The position numbers and the translations under genes are program-made. A model generated the notes under the pieces. That model made no database searches, had not been told where the DNA came from, and worked only from the letters and a program-made list of their open reading frames with translations. Shown piece after piece: positions 1 through 6,796 of a stretch of DNA of 11,148 nt. The stretch covers positions 1-11,148 of the forward strand of contig DLMX01000035.1 of assembly GCA_002479405.1 (NCBI GenBank), given 5' to 3'. The DNA is from Methylophilaceae bacterium UBA7525 (lineage in GTDB: Bacteria; Pseudomonadota; Gammaproteobacteria; Burkholderiales; Methylophilaceae). Position 1 is the stretch's first letter. Every line of letters begins with the position of its first letter.

Positions 1-320
1 AAGCCGCGCTCGCTGCCGTCCTGTTTACCGTCGTAGCTGTAATTCTCGACGACGAACTCGGTATTCGGCTGCAGGGACATGTAACCACCATCGGTGAACC
101 TGACCTGCACGCGACCATCTGTGGTCTTGATGGTGTCGCCGGAATTGATCTCGGCACCCTTGCTTAACGCGCGACTCTCACCGCTGGCTGTCGTCGCGGT
201 CACGCCGCCGATGGCGAATTCGACGCGTCCGGCCGCCGCCTGCGTGGTGATGGGAAAGGCCGCAGAAATGGCCAATGCGATCATGGCCCCGGAATTCAAT
301 CTGTAATGTGCAGTTTTCAT
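1..320 (-). CDS. FecR-domain exported protein, C-terminus cut by window edge
   Basis: Only the first 106 codons are in the window; the gene continues past the left edge. Translation from the ATG at 320 gives a Sec-type signal peptide (MKTAHYRLNSGAMIALAISA, then a likely cut near TTQAAA) followed at about residues 31-95 by a FecR-type domain: a G-rich start, GDTIKTTDGRVQVRFTDGG and LQPNTEF are the family's signature segments. The start is supported by an AGAGGA ribosome site about 8 bases upstream. It lies 33 bases downstream of the Slam-like barrel gene on the same strand, so the two are probably co-transcribed. Family knowledge: FecR domains occur in the sigma-factor regulator FecR and also in free-standing periplasmic or surface proteins. 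The N-terminal signal peptide without an inner-membrane anchor at the start favours the second kind. It could be a substrate or partner of the neighbouring barrel; that is inference. Confidence 0.85.
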   Translation of the reverse strand, partial: MKTAHYRLNSGAMIALAISAAFPITTQAAAGRVEFAIGGVTATTASGESRALSKGAEINSGDTIKTTDGRVQVRFTDGGYMSLQPNTEFVVENYSYDGKQDGSERG

Positions 321-353
321 GATGTGTATCCTCTTGACCAGTGCCAGCCGGAA

Positions 354-1688
354 TTACCAGTCAAAGTCCTTGCGGAAATTGACCGACAGCACCGTGCGAT
401 CGAAGTCGAACAGGCTGATGTTGGAATCGTTCTTCAGATAGCTGAGCTGCGGCCGTATGGTCCAGCCGGCGATTGGCAGATAACGCATGCCGACCGAAAA
501 GTCGAACTGGTCATCCTCACGCGTCTTGAGAAAGGCCGGATCCTGCTTGTCGTACTCACGAACCTCGTAACTTGTGTTAGCGAACGCCACCAGCTTGTAG
601 TTCAGCACCATCTGGCCACCGATGCGGGCTCCGTAAAATTCATTGCTGAGGAAATCGAACCGCGATTTGTCCGTATCTTCCTGGCCATAGTAGCCGCTGA
701 GGTAGACCACCGGCGCCTTGTCGCCGCTAAACGCATGGCCCCAGGCAACGCCGCCCACGTTCCGCTGCGCATCGCGCACGCCACCGGATTGCGGATAATT
801 GAGGTCGGCGGTCTGCAAGAACAGGCTCACCTGATTCTGGTCGTCAAGCTGACGTTGCCATTGCGCTGCCACGCCATGCGATTTGCGGAAGCGGTTGCCG
901 TCAATATCGTAGTTGTTGCGCTGCAGGGCAATCGTGAAGCTGTCGATGAAACGCTTGTAATTGAGGCCGAGCGAGAAATCCACAAAGCTGGGGTCGAACA
1001 TGTTTTCGTTCCAGTTGGTGCGAGTGCTGCCCTGTACCGAACCGAACAGGCTCAGATTCTTGCTCAGCGGCGTCCTGAAAGAGGCACCGGCAGCGAGGCT
1101 GAGATATTTGCTGGATTGTTCACGCGAAGCACTGGCAAGGGTGAGATTAAGACCGGGTGCGATACCGGGGGCTACCACCGTCGAGTTTGAAGTTGCGCTG
1201 TTGATGTTGCTGTCGAAGCCCCAGCCGCCGTCGATGAAGGCCGCGAATGTCGTGGCCTGGCCGGTCGCCTTATCGACAGCCGACATGTTGTCCTCGATCA
1301 GTTTTTTCAGCTGCGGGTCATCGCTTTGCCCGAGAATATTCTGGAATTCGGCTCGTGCGTTCTCAGCTTCACCACCCCTGAAGTAGCCCTTGGCGATCAT
1401 GGCACGCGCACTAAGATGATTGGGCTGTTGGGCTAGCACGCGCTCCAGCGCAAACACACCGCGCGAAACCTGACCGCTCTCGATGGCTGCCACGCCGAGC
1501 AAATAGTCGTAATCGATCTCGCCGGCACGTTCGGATTCTAGTGGCTCCAGCAGTTCATAGGCTGGCTTGAAATTCTTTTGTTTGATGAGTTGAGCGGCCT
1601 GGTCAAGCTTTTCATCAGCCAGCGCCATCAGTGAGAAAGTAGCAAGCAGGAAGGTCAGTATCAGCGTCTGCAGACGTTGCGTGAACAT
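354..1688 (-). CDS. Slam-like outer-membrane protein: TPR region plus C-terminal beta-barrel
   Basis: A protein of 444 residues with a signal peptide (MFTQRLQTLILTFLLATFSL, cut after MALA), an alpha-helical TPR-like region at about residues 25-140 (ALERVLAQQPNHLSARAMIA is a typical TPR helix pair), and a C-terminal half made of alternating beta-strands ending in FRKDFDW, the terminal aromatic expected of BAM-inserted barrels. The segment GGWGFDSNINSATS at the junction matches the start of the barrel in surface lipoprotein assembly modifiers (Slam, DUF560). Slam proteins move lipoproteins or other cargo across the outer membrane; whether this one does is inferred. A longer start exists at 1697, but a GGGGA ribosome site sits about 8 bases before the ATG at 1688 and directly against the 1697 one, so I prefer 1688. 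The FecR gene follows after 33 bases. A separate promoter and two inverted repeats lie upstream, so it is probably not simply the tail of the lolA transcript. A generic TPR/porin-like protein is the alternative. Confidence 0.8.
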   Translation of the reverse strand: MFTQRLQTLILTFLLATFSLMALADEKLDQAAQLIKQKNFKPAYELLEPLESERAGEIDYDYLLGVAAIESGQVSRGVFALERVLAQQPNHLSARAMIAKGYFRGGEAENARAEFQNILGQSDDPQLKKLIEDNMSAVDKATGQATTFAAFIDGGWGFDSNINSATSNSTVVAPGIAPGLNLTLASASREQSSKYLSLAAGASFRTPLSKNLSLFGSVQGSTRTNWNENMFDPSFVDFSLGLNYKRFIDSFTIALQRNNYDIDGNRFRKSHGVAAQWQRQLDDQNQVSLFLQTADLNYPQSGGVRDAQRNVGGVAWGHAFSGDKAPVVYLSGYYGQEDTDKSRFDFLSNEFYGARIGGQMVLNYKLVAFANTSYEVREYDKQDPAFLKTREDDQFDFSVGMRYLPIAGWTIRPQLSYLKNDSNISLFDFDRTVLSVNFRKDFDW

Positions 1689-1710
1689 TTGAATCATCCC
1701 CGATTTGGTT

Positions 1711-1742
1711 TTTATGTATATTTAGCGGTAACTATACATAAA
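1711..1742. promoter_or_regulatory. 10-bp inverted repeat in the leader of the Slam-like gene, possible operator
   Basis: TTTATGTATA at 1711-1720 is the exact reverse complement of TATACATAAA at 1733-1742, with a 12-base spacer. It lies 22-54 bases upstream of the preferred start at 1688 and downstream of the proposed -10 box at 1764-1769. The 32-base span and spacing suit a dimeric repressor operator; an RNA hairpin in the 5' leader is the alternative. No regulator gene is next to it. Confidence 0.35.
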
Positions 1743-1763
1743 CACAGGAGATTTTCACATTTG

Positions 1764-1793
1764 ATTATAGGTAAAGCAGTCAATCTGTTGCAA
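1764..1793 (-). promoter_or_regulatory. Probable sigma-70 promoter of the Slam-like/FecR unit
   Basis: On the minus strand a perfect TATAAT (1764-1769) is preceded by TTGCAA (1788-1793, 4 of 6 matches to the -35 consensus) with an 18-base spacer. The transcript would start near 1757, about 70 bases before the ATG at 1688. The -35 element lies inside the left arm of the 20-bp palindrome at 1774-1815, so binding to or melting of that palindrome could affect the promoter. Based on motif matching only. Confidence 0.4.
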
Positions 1794-1815
1794 TTTTGCA
1801 ACAGATTGACTGCTT
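1774..1815. terminator. Perfect 20-bp inverted repeat between lolA and the Slam-like gene
   Basis: Bases 1774-1793 are an exact reverse complement of 1796-1815, leaving only TT at the centre. The repeat begins 33 bases after the lolA stop. Read on the plus strand it is followed by a T-rich run (1814-1822), the form of an intrinsic terminator, but no gene reads rightward into it. On the minus strand, where lolA ends, only three Us follow the stem. It may end lolA transcription weakly, block antisense transcription into lolA-ftsK, or act as a DNA operator because it overlaps the promoter of the next gene. Confidence 0.5.
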
Positions 1816-1848
1816 ATTTTTTCGATTCAACTGCTGTATGCGGGCTAC

Positions 1849-2457
1849 TTATTCGCCAACGATATCGGCACCGGCTGGTGGTTTGAACATGAAAATCTGC
1901 TCACTCAAGCCAGGATTGGTTTCGACAGACGAAAAGCGAATCGCAGTGAGGTTGCCGTAGCTGTCCTGCAATTCCATTCTTTCCAGCCCCAACTTGCCGA
2001 AACCGAGCCTGACCTGGTCAAATCCGCTATCCTGCCCTTTCGGGCTCGCTGCCACCCATTCCAGACCGTCGTTGGTCTTCATGTCCTGCAGCGTAAAGTT
2101 TTTTTCAACTTCCTTGCTACCGGCCAGCAAGGCCGCCGGGCTCGACCCAATGGCCTGGCTCATGTTGCGTACCGTCACCTGATTCAGTTCCGGGTCGTAG
2201 AGCCAGATGCGCGTGCCGTCACCGACGATCTCCTGCTCATAGGGCTGGCGGTAATCCCAACGGAATTTTCCTGGCCGCAGGATCTGCATGGTACCGCTGA
2301 CTTCCTGCACTTTCTGTCCGCGATTGTCGGTCACCACCTGCTCGAACTGGGCACGCAGCGAAGTGATCTTATCGAAGAACTGCGTCAGGCGTTGCGTGCC
2401 GGCCGCATGAGCCGCCACTGGCAACAGGAAAAACAGGGTAAAAACAAGTTTGCGCAT
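1849..2457 (-). CDS. lolA: Outer-membrane lipoprotein carrier protein LolA
   Basis: LolA is the periplasmic chaperone that takes lipoproteins from the LolCDE complex in the inner membrane and hands them to LolB at the outer membrane. The protein is 202 residues, the usual size. It has a signal peptide (MRKLVFTLFFLLPVAAHA, cut after residue 18), then the LolA fold: SLRAQFEQVVTDNRGQKVQE, MQILRPGKFRWDY, a WLYDPELNQVTV strand and the C-terminal FMFKPPAGADIV. The Arg in RPGKFRW falls at mature position 43, matching the functional Arg43 of the E. coli protein as I remember it. The ATG at 2457 is chosen over an upstream in-frame extension because it has a GAGGA site 5 bases before it and starts the signal peptide. 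It begins 16 bases after the ftsK stop, so both are likely one transcript, as in many proteobacteria. The usual downstream rarA gene is absent here. Confidence 0.95.
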   Translation of the reverse strand: MRKLVFTLFFLLPVAAHAAGTQRLTQFFDKITSLRAQFEQVVTDNRGQKVQEVSGTMQILRPGKFRWDYRQPYEQEIVGDGTRIWLYDPELNQVTVRNMSQAIGSSPAALLAGSKEVEKNFTLQDMKTNDGLEWVAASPKGQDSGFDQVRLGFGKLGLERMELQDSYGNLTAIRFSSVETNPGLSEQIFMFKPPAGADIVGE

Positions 2458-2473
2458 GGATTCCTCAACAAGT

Positions 2474-4732
2474 TCATTCTGATTTTGGAGCAAGCACTTC
2501 ACGGTTGCCGTTGCTCTGCATTGCAGAAACCAGGCCCGCACGCTCCATATCCTCGATCAAGCGGGCGGCACGGTTATAACCGATGCGAAGTTGCCGCTGC
2601 ACGGAAGAGATCGAGGCCCGGCGCGTCTTCAGTACGATAGCGACGGCATCATCATAAAGCGGATCGGCTTCACCTCCGCCTTCACCTGCACTGAACCCGT
2701 TCTCGCCGTTCTCTTCCGTTGCTCCGGTAAGAATGCCTTCGATGTAATTTGGTTCACCCAACGTCTTCAGATAATCGACCACGCGATGCACTTCCTGATC
2801 GGAAACAAAGGCACCATGGATGCGCTGCGGGTTGCTGGTACCCGGCGGCTGATACAGCATGTCGCCCTGACCGAGCAGAGCCTCGGCACCCATCTGGTCG
2901 AGAATGGTGCGCGAGTCGATCTTGCTCGACACCTGGAAAGCGATACGGGTAGGGATATTGGCCTTGATCAGGCCGGTGATGACATCGACTGACGGCCGTT
3001 GCGTCGCCAGCACCAAATGAATGCCGCAGGCCCGTGCCTTCTGAGCCAGGCGTGCGATCAGTTCCTCAACCTTCTTGCCGACCACCATCATGAGATCGGC
3101 CAGTTCGTCGATAACAACGACGATGGTCGGCATCTCCTCCAATGGCTCCGGCTCTTCCGGTGTCAGCGAGAACGGATTCCCAATCCGGCTCTCTGCTTTT
3201 TCCGCTTCGCGGATCTTCTGGTTGTAACCGGCAAGATTGCGCACCCCGAGCACTGACATCAGCTTGTAGCGCCGTTCCATTTCGGCCACGCACCAGGTCA
3301 GCGCACTGGCAGCCTGACGCATGTCGGTGACCACCGGCGCCAGCAGATGCGGGATGCCCTCATAAACCGAGAGTTCCAGCATTTTGGGGTCGACCAGAAT
3401 CAGCCGCACCTGGCTGGGTTCAGCCTTGTAGACCAGGCTCAGGATCATGGCGTTGATGGCGACCGACTTGCCGGAACCAGTGGTGCCTGCCACCAGCACA
3501 TGCGGCATTTTCGCCAGATCGGCGACCACCGGTTTACCGGCGATATCCTTGCCGAGCGCGATGGCCAGCGGCGAATGCATGTCGTGATAGACCTGCGAAC
3601 CGAGGATTTCCGAGAGGAAGACGATCTGCCGCTTGGGATTGGGAATCTCCAGACCCATGCAGGTCTTGCCGGGAATCGTCTCAACCAGACGCACACTGAC
3701 CACCGACAGTGCACGCGCCAGATCCTTGACCAGATTAGTCACCTGACTGCCCTTCACGCCTGGCGCAGGTTCGAGTTCGTAACGGGTGATGACCGGTCCC
3801 GGCAAGGCGGTCAGCACCTTGACCTCGATTCCGAAATCCATCAGCTTGCGCTCGATCAGACGCGAAGTGAATTCCAGCGTCTCAGCCGACTGCACTTCGA
3901 TCTCACCCTTGGCTTCATCCAGAAGATGTAACGGCGGCAGGGCTGTATCCGGCATGCCTTCGAACAACGAAACCTGGCGCTCCTTCTGCACACGTTCGCT
4001 CTTGGGAATTTCCAGCGCCGGTGTCACAATCTCCACCGGCGGGCGGTCTTCCGTGCGCTTGCGTTCGCTCGCCACATATTCTGTGCGCAACTGTTCGGCC
4101 AATTTACCGGCTTTTCTATCCTGCCAGGCCTGGAACTGGTCAATTGCCGTGTGATATGTCCATTCCAGCGCGGCGCCCAGTTTTTCCGTCATCATGATCC
4201 AGGACCAGCCGGTGAACAGGCTGAAACCGACAGCAAACAGCAGCAACAGCGTCAGGCTGGAACCGGCAAAGCCCAGCAGGCTTTGCAAAAAACCATCGAA
4301 CACTGTCCCGATCAGACCGCCTCTGGCCGGCGACAAGGGCAAGTCTGCCGGCAGACTCAGCAAATGTCCGGCTTCCAGTGTGGCAGATGCCAGCAGCAAC
4401 ATGCCGAAACCGGCGACGTTGATAATCAGTAGCGGTCGCTCATTGGTGGCCACTTCCAGCTTGAGATAGACCAGCCACATGGCATAAAAACTGAGGACAA
4501 CCAACCACCAGGCCGAGAATCCGAACAGATAGAGCAGAATATCGGAGATCCAGGCGCCCAACGCTCCGCCGGCATTGTGAATGATGGCGCTGTCACTGGC
4601 GCTATGCGACCAGGCAGGGTCATCGCGATGATAGGTAAACAGAATCAGTGCGAGAAATATGCCGGTGGTCACCAGGACCAGCCACCAGGCTTCCCGCACC
4701 AGACGGACTTTTTTCGGGTTGACTTCAAGCAT
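2474..4732 (-). CDS. ftsK: DNA translocase FtsK
   Basis: FtsK anchors at the division septum and pumps DNA toward dif, activating XerCD to resolve chromosome dimers. From the ATG at 4732 the protein is 752 residues; the frame stays open to a GTG at 4804 (776 residues, numbering used here). It shows four hydrophobic segments in the first 200 residues, a short charged linker (about 205-300, far shorter than the E. coli linker), the motor domain with Walker A GTTGSGKS (440-447), Walker B VVVIDELAD (562-570) and ATQRPSVDVITGLIKANIPT, then the C-terminal gamma winged helix (about 714-773, DPLYDDAVAIVLKTRRASIS) that reads KOPS sites. I prefer 4732 because the first membrane helix then begins about 16 residues in, as in related proteins; none of the candidate starts has a clear ribosome site. 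The neighbours lolA (same strand) and oxyR (divergent) frame it. Confidence 0.96.
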   Translation of the reverse strand: MLEVNPKKVRLVREAWWLVLVTTGIFLALILFTYHRDDPAWSHSASDSAIIHNAGGALGAWISDILLYLFGFSAWWLVVLSFYAMWLVYLKLEVATNERPLLIINVAGFGMLLLASATLEAGHLLSLPADLPLSPARGGLIGTVFDGFLQSLLGFAGSSLTLLLLFAVGFSLFTGWSWIMMTEKLGAALEWTYHTAIDQFQAWQDRKAGKLAEQLRTEYVASERKRTEDRPPVEIVTPALEIPKSERVQKERQVSLFEGMPDTALPPLHLLDEAKGEIEVQSAETLEFTSRLIERKLMDFGIEVKVLTALPGPVITRYELEPAPGVKGSQVTNLVKDLARALSVVSVRLVETIPGKTCMGLEIPNPKRQIVFLSEILGSQVYHDMHSPLAIALGKDIAGKPVVADLAKMPHVLVAGTTGSGKSVAINAMILSLVYKAEPSQVRLILVDPKMLELSVYEGIPHLLAPVVTDMRQAASALTWCVAEMERRYKLMSVLGVRNLAGYNQKIREAEKAESRIGNPFSLTPEEPEPLEEMPTIVVVIDELADLMMVVGKKVEELIARLAQKARACGIHLVLATQRPSVDVITGLIKANIPTRIAFQVSSKIDSRTILDQMGAEALLGQGDMLYQPPGTSNPQRIHGAFVSDQEVHRVVDYLKTLGEPNYIEGILTGATEENGENGFSAGEGGGEADPLYDDAVAIVLKTRRASISSVQRQLRIGYNRAARLIEDMERAGLVSAMQSNGNREVLAPKSE

Positions 4733-4822
4733 CGCCGGCTTGATGAGGCGTCCATTCACTGCATTCGCTTTTTTCTGAAAAAACAAGATGATTGAACCCA
4801 GCACAAGTTATTGAACGAATCG

Positions 4823-4831
4823 ATTATAGCA
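4823..4831 (-). promoter_or_regulatory. Extended -10 promoter for ftsK-lolA
   Basis: On the minus strand the sequence TGCTATAAT is a perfect extended -10 element. No good -35 hexamer is found at 16-18 bases. Transcription would begin near 4816, leaving only about 12 bases before the GTG at 4804 but about 84 before the ATG at 4732, which favours the latter as the ftsK start. Confidence 0.4.
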
Positions 4832-4843
4832 GTATCAATGCCA

Positions 4844-4871
4844 CTGACTAATAACTGTGGCAGAGTAAAAT
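4844..4871 (+). promoter_or_regulatory. Possible promoter of oxyR
   Basis: CTGACT (4844-4849, 4 of 6) and TAAAAT (4866-4871, 5 of 6) are separated by 16 bases, giving a start near 4878, about 40 bases before the oxyR ATG. It faces away from the ftsK promoter in the 186-base divergent region. I found no convincing OxyR half-sites here, so autoregulation is not supported by sequence. Confidence 0.3.
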
Positions 4872-4918
4872 CCGCGTAAAATGAAAGTCTGGATTGATCA
4901 CTGTTACGATTGCAGAAT

Positions 4919-5872
4919 ATGACGCTTACCGAACTTCGATATGTGGTTGCTGTAGCCCGCGAACGCCATTTCGGCCGTGCGGCTGATGCCTGTTTCGTCA
5001 GCCAGCCAACCTTGAGTGTCGGCATCAAGAAACTGGAAGAGGAACTCGGTGTTGCCATTTTCGAACGCGGCTCCAATGAGATCAGCCTGACCCACGTCGG
5101 CGAACAGATCGTCGCTCAGGCAGCGCGTATTCTGGAAGAAGCGGCCGGCATCAAGATCATCGCACAGCAGAGCGGCGACCCGCTCGGGCACCCGCTACGG
5201 CTCGGCGCCATCTATACCGTCGGCCCCTATCTGCTGCCTCAGATCATCCCCATCCTGCGCGAACGCGCGCCGGACATGCAGCTCATCATTCAGGAAAGCT
5301 ACACCGGCGACCTGCGCGAACAACTGAAACGCGGCAGGCTGGACGTCATTATCATCTCGCTGCCATTCGAGGAGCCGGGCGTGATTACCCAATCGCTTTA
5401 CGATGAGCCTTTTCAGCTTGCCATGCCCGCCAATCATCCCTGGGTAAAGCAGAAAAGCATAGACCCGGAAAAACTGATCGATGAAACCATCCTGCTGCTG
5501 GGTGCCGGCCACTGCTTCCGCGACCAGGTACTCAAGGTCTGCCCGCAACTGAGTAACACGCAAACTGCCAGCGGCATACAACAAACACTGGAAGGCAGCT
5601 CGCTGGAAACCATACGCTATATGGTCACCTCCGGTGTAGGCATGACCATCCTGCCCAGCACTGCCTGCGTGCCGACGCGCGAAGAGAACCGCATGCTGGC
5701 CTTTCGCCCGTTCAACAAACCGGCACCGATGCGACGGGTTGCACTGGCATGGCGCAAGAGTTTTCCTCGCCCCGAGGCAATTGAAGCTGTAAGGCAGGCT
5801 ATTCTTCACGCCAGGCTGACCGGTGTCCAGCTACTGGATTTGCCGCCCTCGGAAATCAATCATCAAGGATGA
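4919..5872 (+). CDS. oxyR: Hydrogen-peroxide-sensing LysR-type regulator OxyR
   Basis: OxyR is a tetrameric LysR-family activator that becomes oxidised by peroxide and switches on antioxidant genes. The protein is 317 residues from the ATG at 4919 (MTLTELRYVVAVARERHFGR is the standard OxyR opening); a TTG three codons earlier is in frame but less likely. An N-terminal winged helix-turn-helix occupies about residues 1-60 (FGRAADACFVSQPTLSVGIK) and the two-lobed sensor domain about 88-300. The redox pair sits in GHCFRDQVLKVC: counting gives Cys199 and Cys208, exactly the E. coli positions, so the sensor should work through the same disulfide. The last part (RMLAFRPFNKPAPMRRVALAWR) also fits OxyR. 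It is divergent from ftsK and is followed, 133 bases later, by a dps gene, a classic OxyR target. There is no clear ribosome site. Confidence 0.95.
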   Translation: MTLTELRYVVAVARERHFGRAADACFVSQPTLSVGIKKLEEELGVAIFERGSNEISLTHVGEQIVAQAARILEEAAGIKIIAQQSGDPLGHPLRLGAIYTVGPYLLPQIIPILRERAPDMQLIIQESYTGDLREQLKRGRLDVIIISLPFEEPGVITQSLYDEPFQLAMPANHPWVKQKSIDPEKLIDETILLLGAGHCFRDQVLKVCPQLSNTQTASGIQQTLEGSSLETIRYMVTSGVGMTILPSTACVPTREENRMLAFRPFNKPAPMRRVALAWRKSFPRPEAIEAVRQAILHARLTGVQLLDLPPSEINHQG

Positions 5873-5888
5873 TTGCCGCCCCACAAAG

Positions 5889-5925
5889 ATAGCCAAAATA
5901 TATGAAACACATTTATATAATCAAT
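5889..5925 (+). promoter_or_regulatory. Degenerate OxyR-like binding site upstream of dps
   Basis: The OxyR consensus is four tetranucleotides, ATAG, CTAT, ATAG, CTAT, each start 11 bases from the last. Here the four positions read ATAG (5889), ATAT (5900), ATTT (5911) and CAAT (5922), 12 of 16 matches. A TATGAT -10-like box at 5949-5954 has no recognisable -35, as expected for an activator-dependent promoter with the activator bound just upstream. A second perfect TATAAT lies at 5916-5921 inside the site. The region is AT-rich, so chance is a real alternative. Confidence 0.3.
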
Positions 5926-6005
5926 TCGCGCTATGGATTAGCTTGATCTATGATGAGCACATAGTGTGACGATTAACTCGAATACCATTAACCCAGGAGC
6001 ACAAA

Positions 6006-6470
6006 ATGGATAACGGAATCAACGAAAAAGATCGGAAAAAGATCGCAGAAGGCTTGTCCCGTCTGCTGGCGGACAGCTACAGCCTGTATCTGAAGACACA
6101 TTATTTTCACTGGAACGTTACCGGCCCGATGTTCAACTCCCTGCACCTGATGTTCGAAACCCAGTACAACGAACTGGCACTGGCGGTTGACGCCATCGCA
6201 GAACGCATACGCGTGCTGGATTTTTACGCGCCCGGCACCTACCGTGAATTTTCCAGGCTGACCTCGATTCCGGAGAGCGAGTCCGTGCCCAAGGCACAGG
6301 ACATGATCAAGGAACTGGTCGCCGGCCATGAAGCCGTTTGTCGCACTGCCCGCTCGATCTTCCCGGCTGCGGAAAAAGCTTCGGATGAAGCGACCGCCGA
6401 CCTCCTGACCCAACGCCTGCAGATCCATGAGAAGACGGCCTGGATGCTCAGGAGTTTGCTAGAAAAATAA
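6006..6470 (+). CDS. dps: Dps-family DNA-protecting ferritin
   Basis: Dps proteins form 12-subunit shells that oxidise Fe(II) with hydrogen peroxide, store the iron and so suppress hydroxyl-radical damage; many also bind DNA. The 154-residue protein is of family size. The intersubunit ferroxidase ligands are readable: His35 (in HWNVTGP), His47, Glu51, Asp62 and Glu66 (VDAIAER), with spacings 12, 4, 11 and 4 identical to the canonical H-H-D-D-E set, except that the first Asp is Glu. The N-terminal tail is short but Lys/Arg-bearing (NEKDRKK), which might contact DNA. The start has an AGGAG site 6 bases upstream. It follows oxyR directly and precedes trxB, so regulation by OxyR is likely; the candidate site is at 5889-5925. 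A relic of a second dps 3' end lies about 65 bases beyond the stop. Confidence 0.93.
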   Translation: MDNGINEKDRKKIAEGLSRLLADSYSLYLKTHYFHWNVTGPMFNSLHLMFETQYNELALAVDAIAERIRVLDFYAPGTYREFSRLTSIPESESVPKAQDMIKELVAGHEAVCRTARSIFPAAEKASDEATADLLTQRLQIHEKTAWMLRSLLEK

Positions 6471-6535
6471 ACAGAGTCTTCAGGTGCAGGCTAAATGTGC
6501 GTGGTAAGTAAAGCACGAAGTGCGGCCGAAACCAA

Positions 6536-6574
6536 AAGACAGCATGGATGCTGAGGAGTTTGCTGGAAAAGTAA
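6536..6574 (+). pseudogene. Relic of a second dps gene: last 12 codons plus stop
   Basis: Translated in its own frame, 6536-6574 reads KTAWMLRSLLEK then stop, identical to the end of the intact dps (6432-6470). The two DNA segments differ at five bases, and all five are third codon positions (ACG/ACA, GCC/GCA, CTC/CTG, CTA/CTG, AAA/AAG). Similarity starts at the Lys codon and ends two bases after the stop. An in-frame TAA at 6509 and the absence of a start show that nothing upstream can be translated into it. Synonymous-only divergence means this tail was under protein-level selection before it lost the rest of its gene. It is most likely what remains of a tandem dps paralogue. A chance match is very unlikely. 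Confidence 0.7.
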
Positions 6575-6666
6575 ACCCTCAACCTTCGGGGCAGCATGCG
6601 CCGAAGTCAAAACTACAAACTGCCTGCAAATTCTGATCGCACGCCGCCACTTACCGCTGTGTAAAC

Positions 6667-6675
6667 TGATAAAAT
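6667..6675 (+). promoter_or_regulatory. Extended -10-like element upstream of trxB
   Basis: TGATAAAAT has the TGN plus 5-of-6 -10 match of an extended -10 promoter, with no good -35. The start would fall near 6682, giving a leader of about 115 bases before the trxB ATG. No good OxyR half-sites were found around it. Confidence 0.3.
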
Positions 6676-6796
6676 AGGCGTCAATTCAAGTCGCAGAATA
6701 TGCAGAGAAACCACAGCCTTGAGGCTGCCACTTTCAGTTCCGGGCATACCGCTGCGACCAAACTGATTTTCGATATTTCCAGGAGTTACACACGTT

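Larger units (their letters stand above)
6471..6796. other. 326-base gap between dps and trxB with a dps relic and the trxB leader
   Basis: This stretch holds no intact gene. It contains the relic of a second dps 3' end (6536-6574), a small inverted repeat CTTCGG/CCGAAG (6584-6589 and 6601-6606, no T-run, so not a convincing terminator), and an extended -10-like box for trxB. I see no clear intrinsic terminator after dps, so read-through into trxB is possible. Confidence 0.6.

Noticed and set aside
306..1190. A 294-codon plus-strand open frame opposite the Slam-like gene
   Set aside because: Its translation shows no domain, signal or family motif, while the opposite strand gives a clear signal peptide, TPR region and barrel. 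It is a shadow frame in GC-rich DNA.
3347..3931. A 194-codon plus-strand open frame opposite ftsK
   Set aside because: It lies entirely within the conserved FtsK motor region and has no recognisable features; shadow frame.
4805..4918. OxyR autoregulatory site between ftsK and oxyR
   Set aside because: One ATAG occurs at 4826-4829, but the positions 11, 22 and 33 bases on do not match the consensus.
5195..5809. A 204-codon minus-strand open frame opposite oxyR
   Set aside because: It is fully covered by the OxyR sensor domain, whose motifs are unambiguous.
6584..6606. Inverted repeat CTTCGG/CCGAAG as a dps terminator
   Set aside because: The stem is only 6 bp with an 11-base loop and no following T-run.
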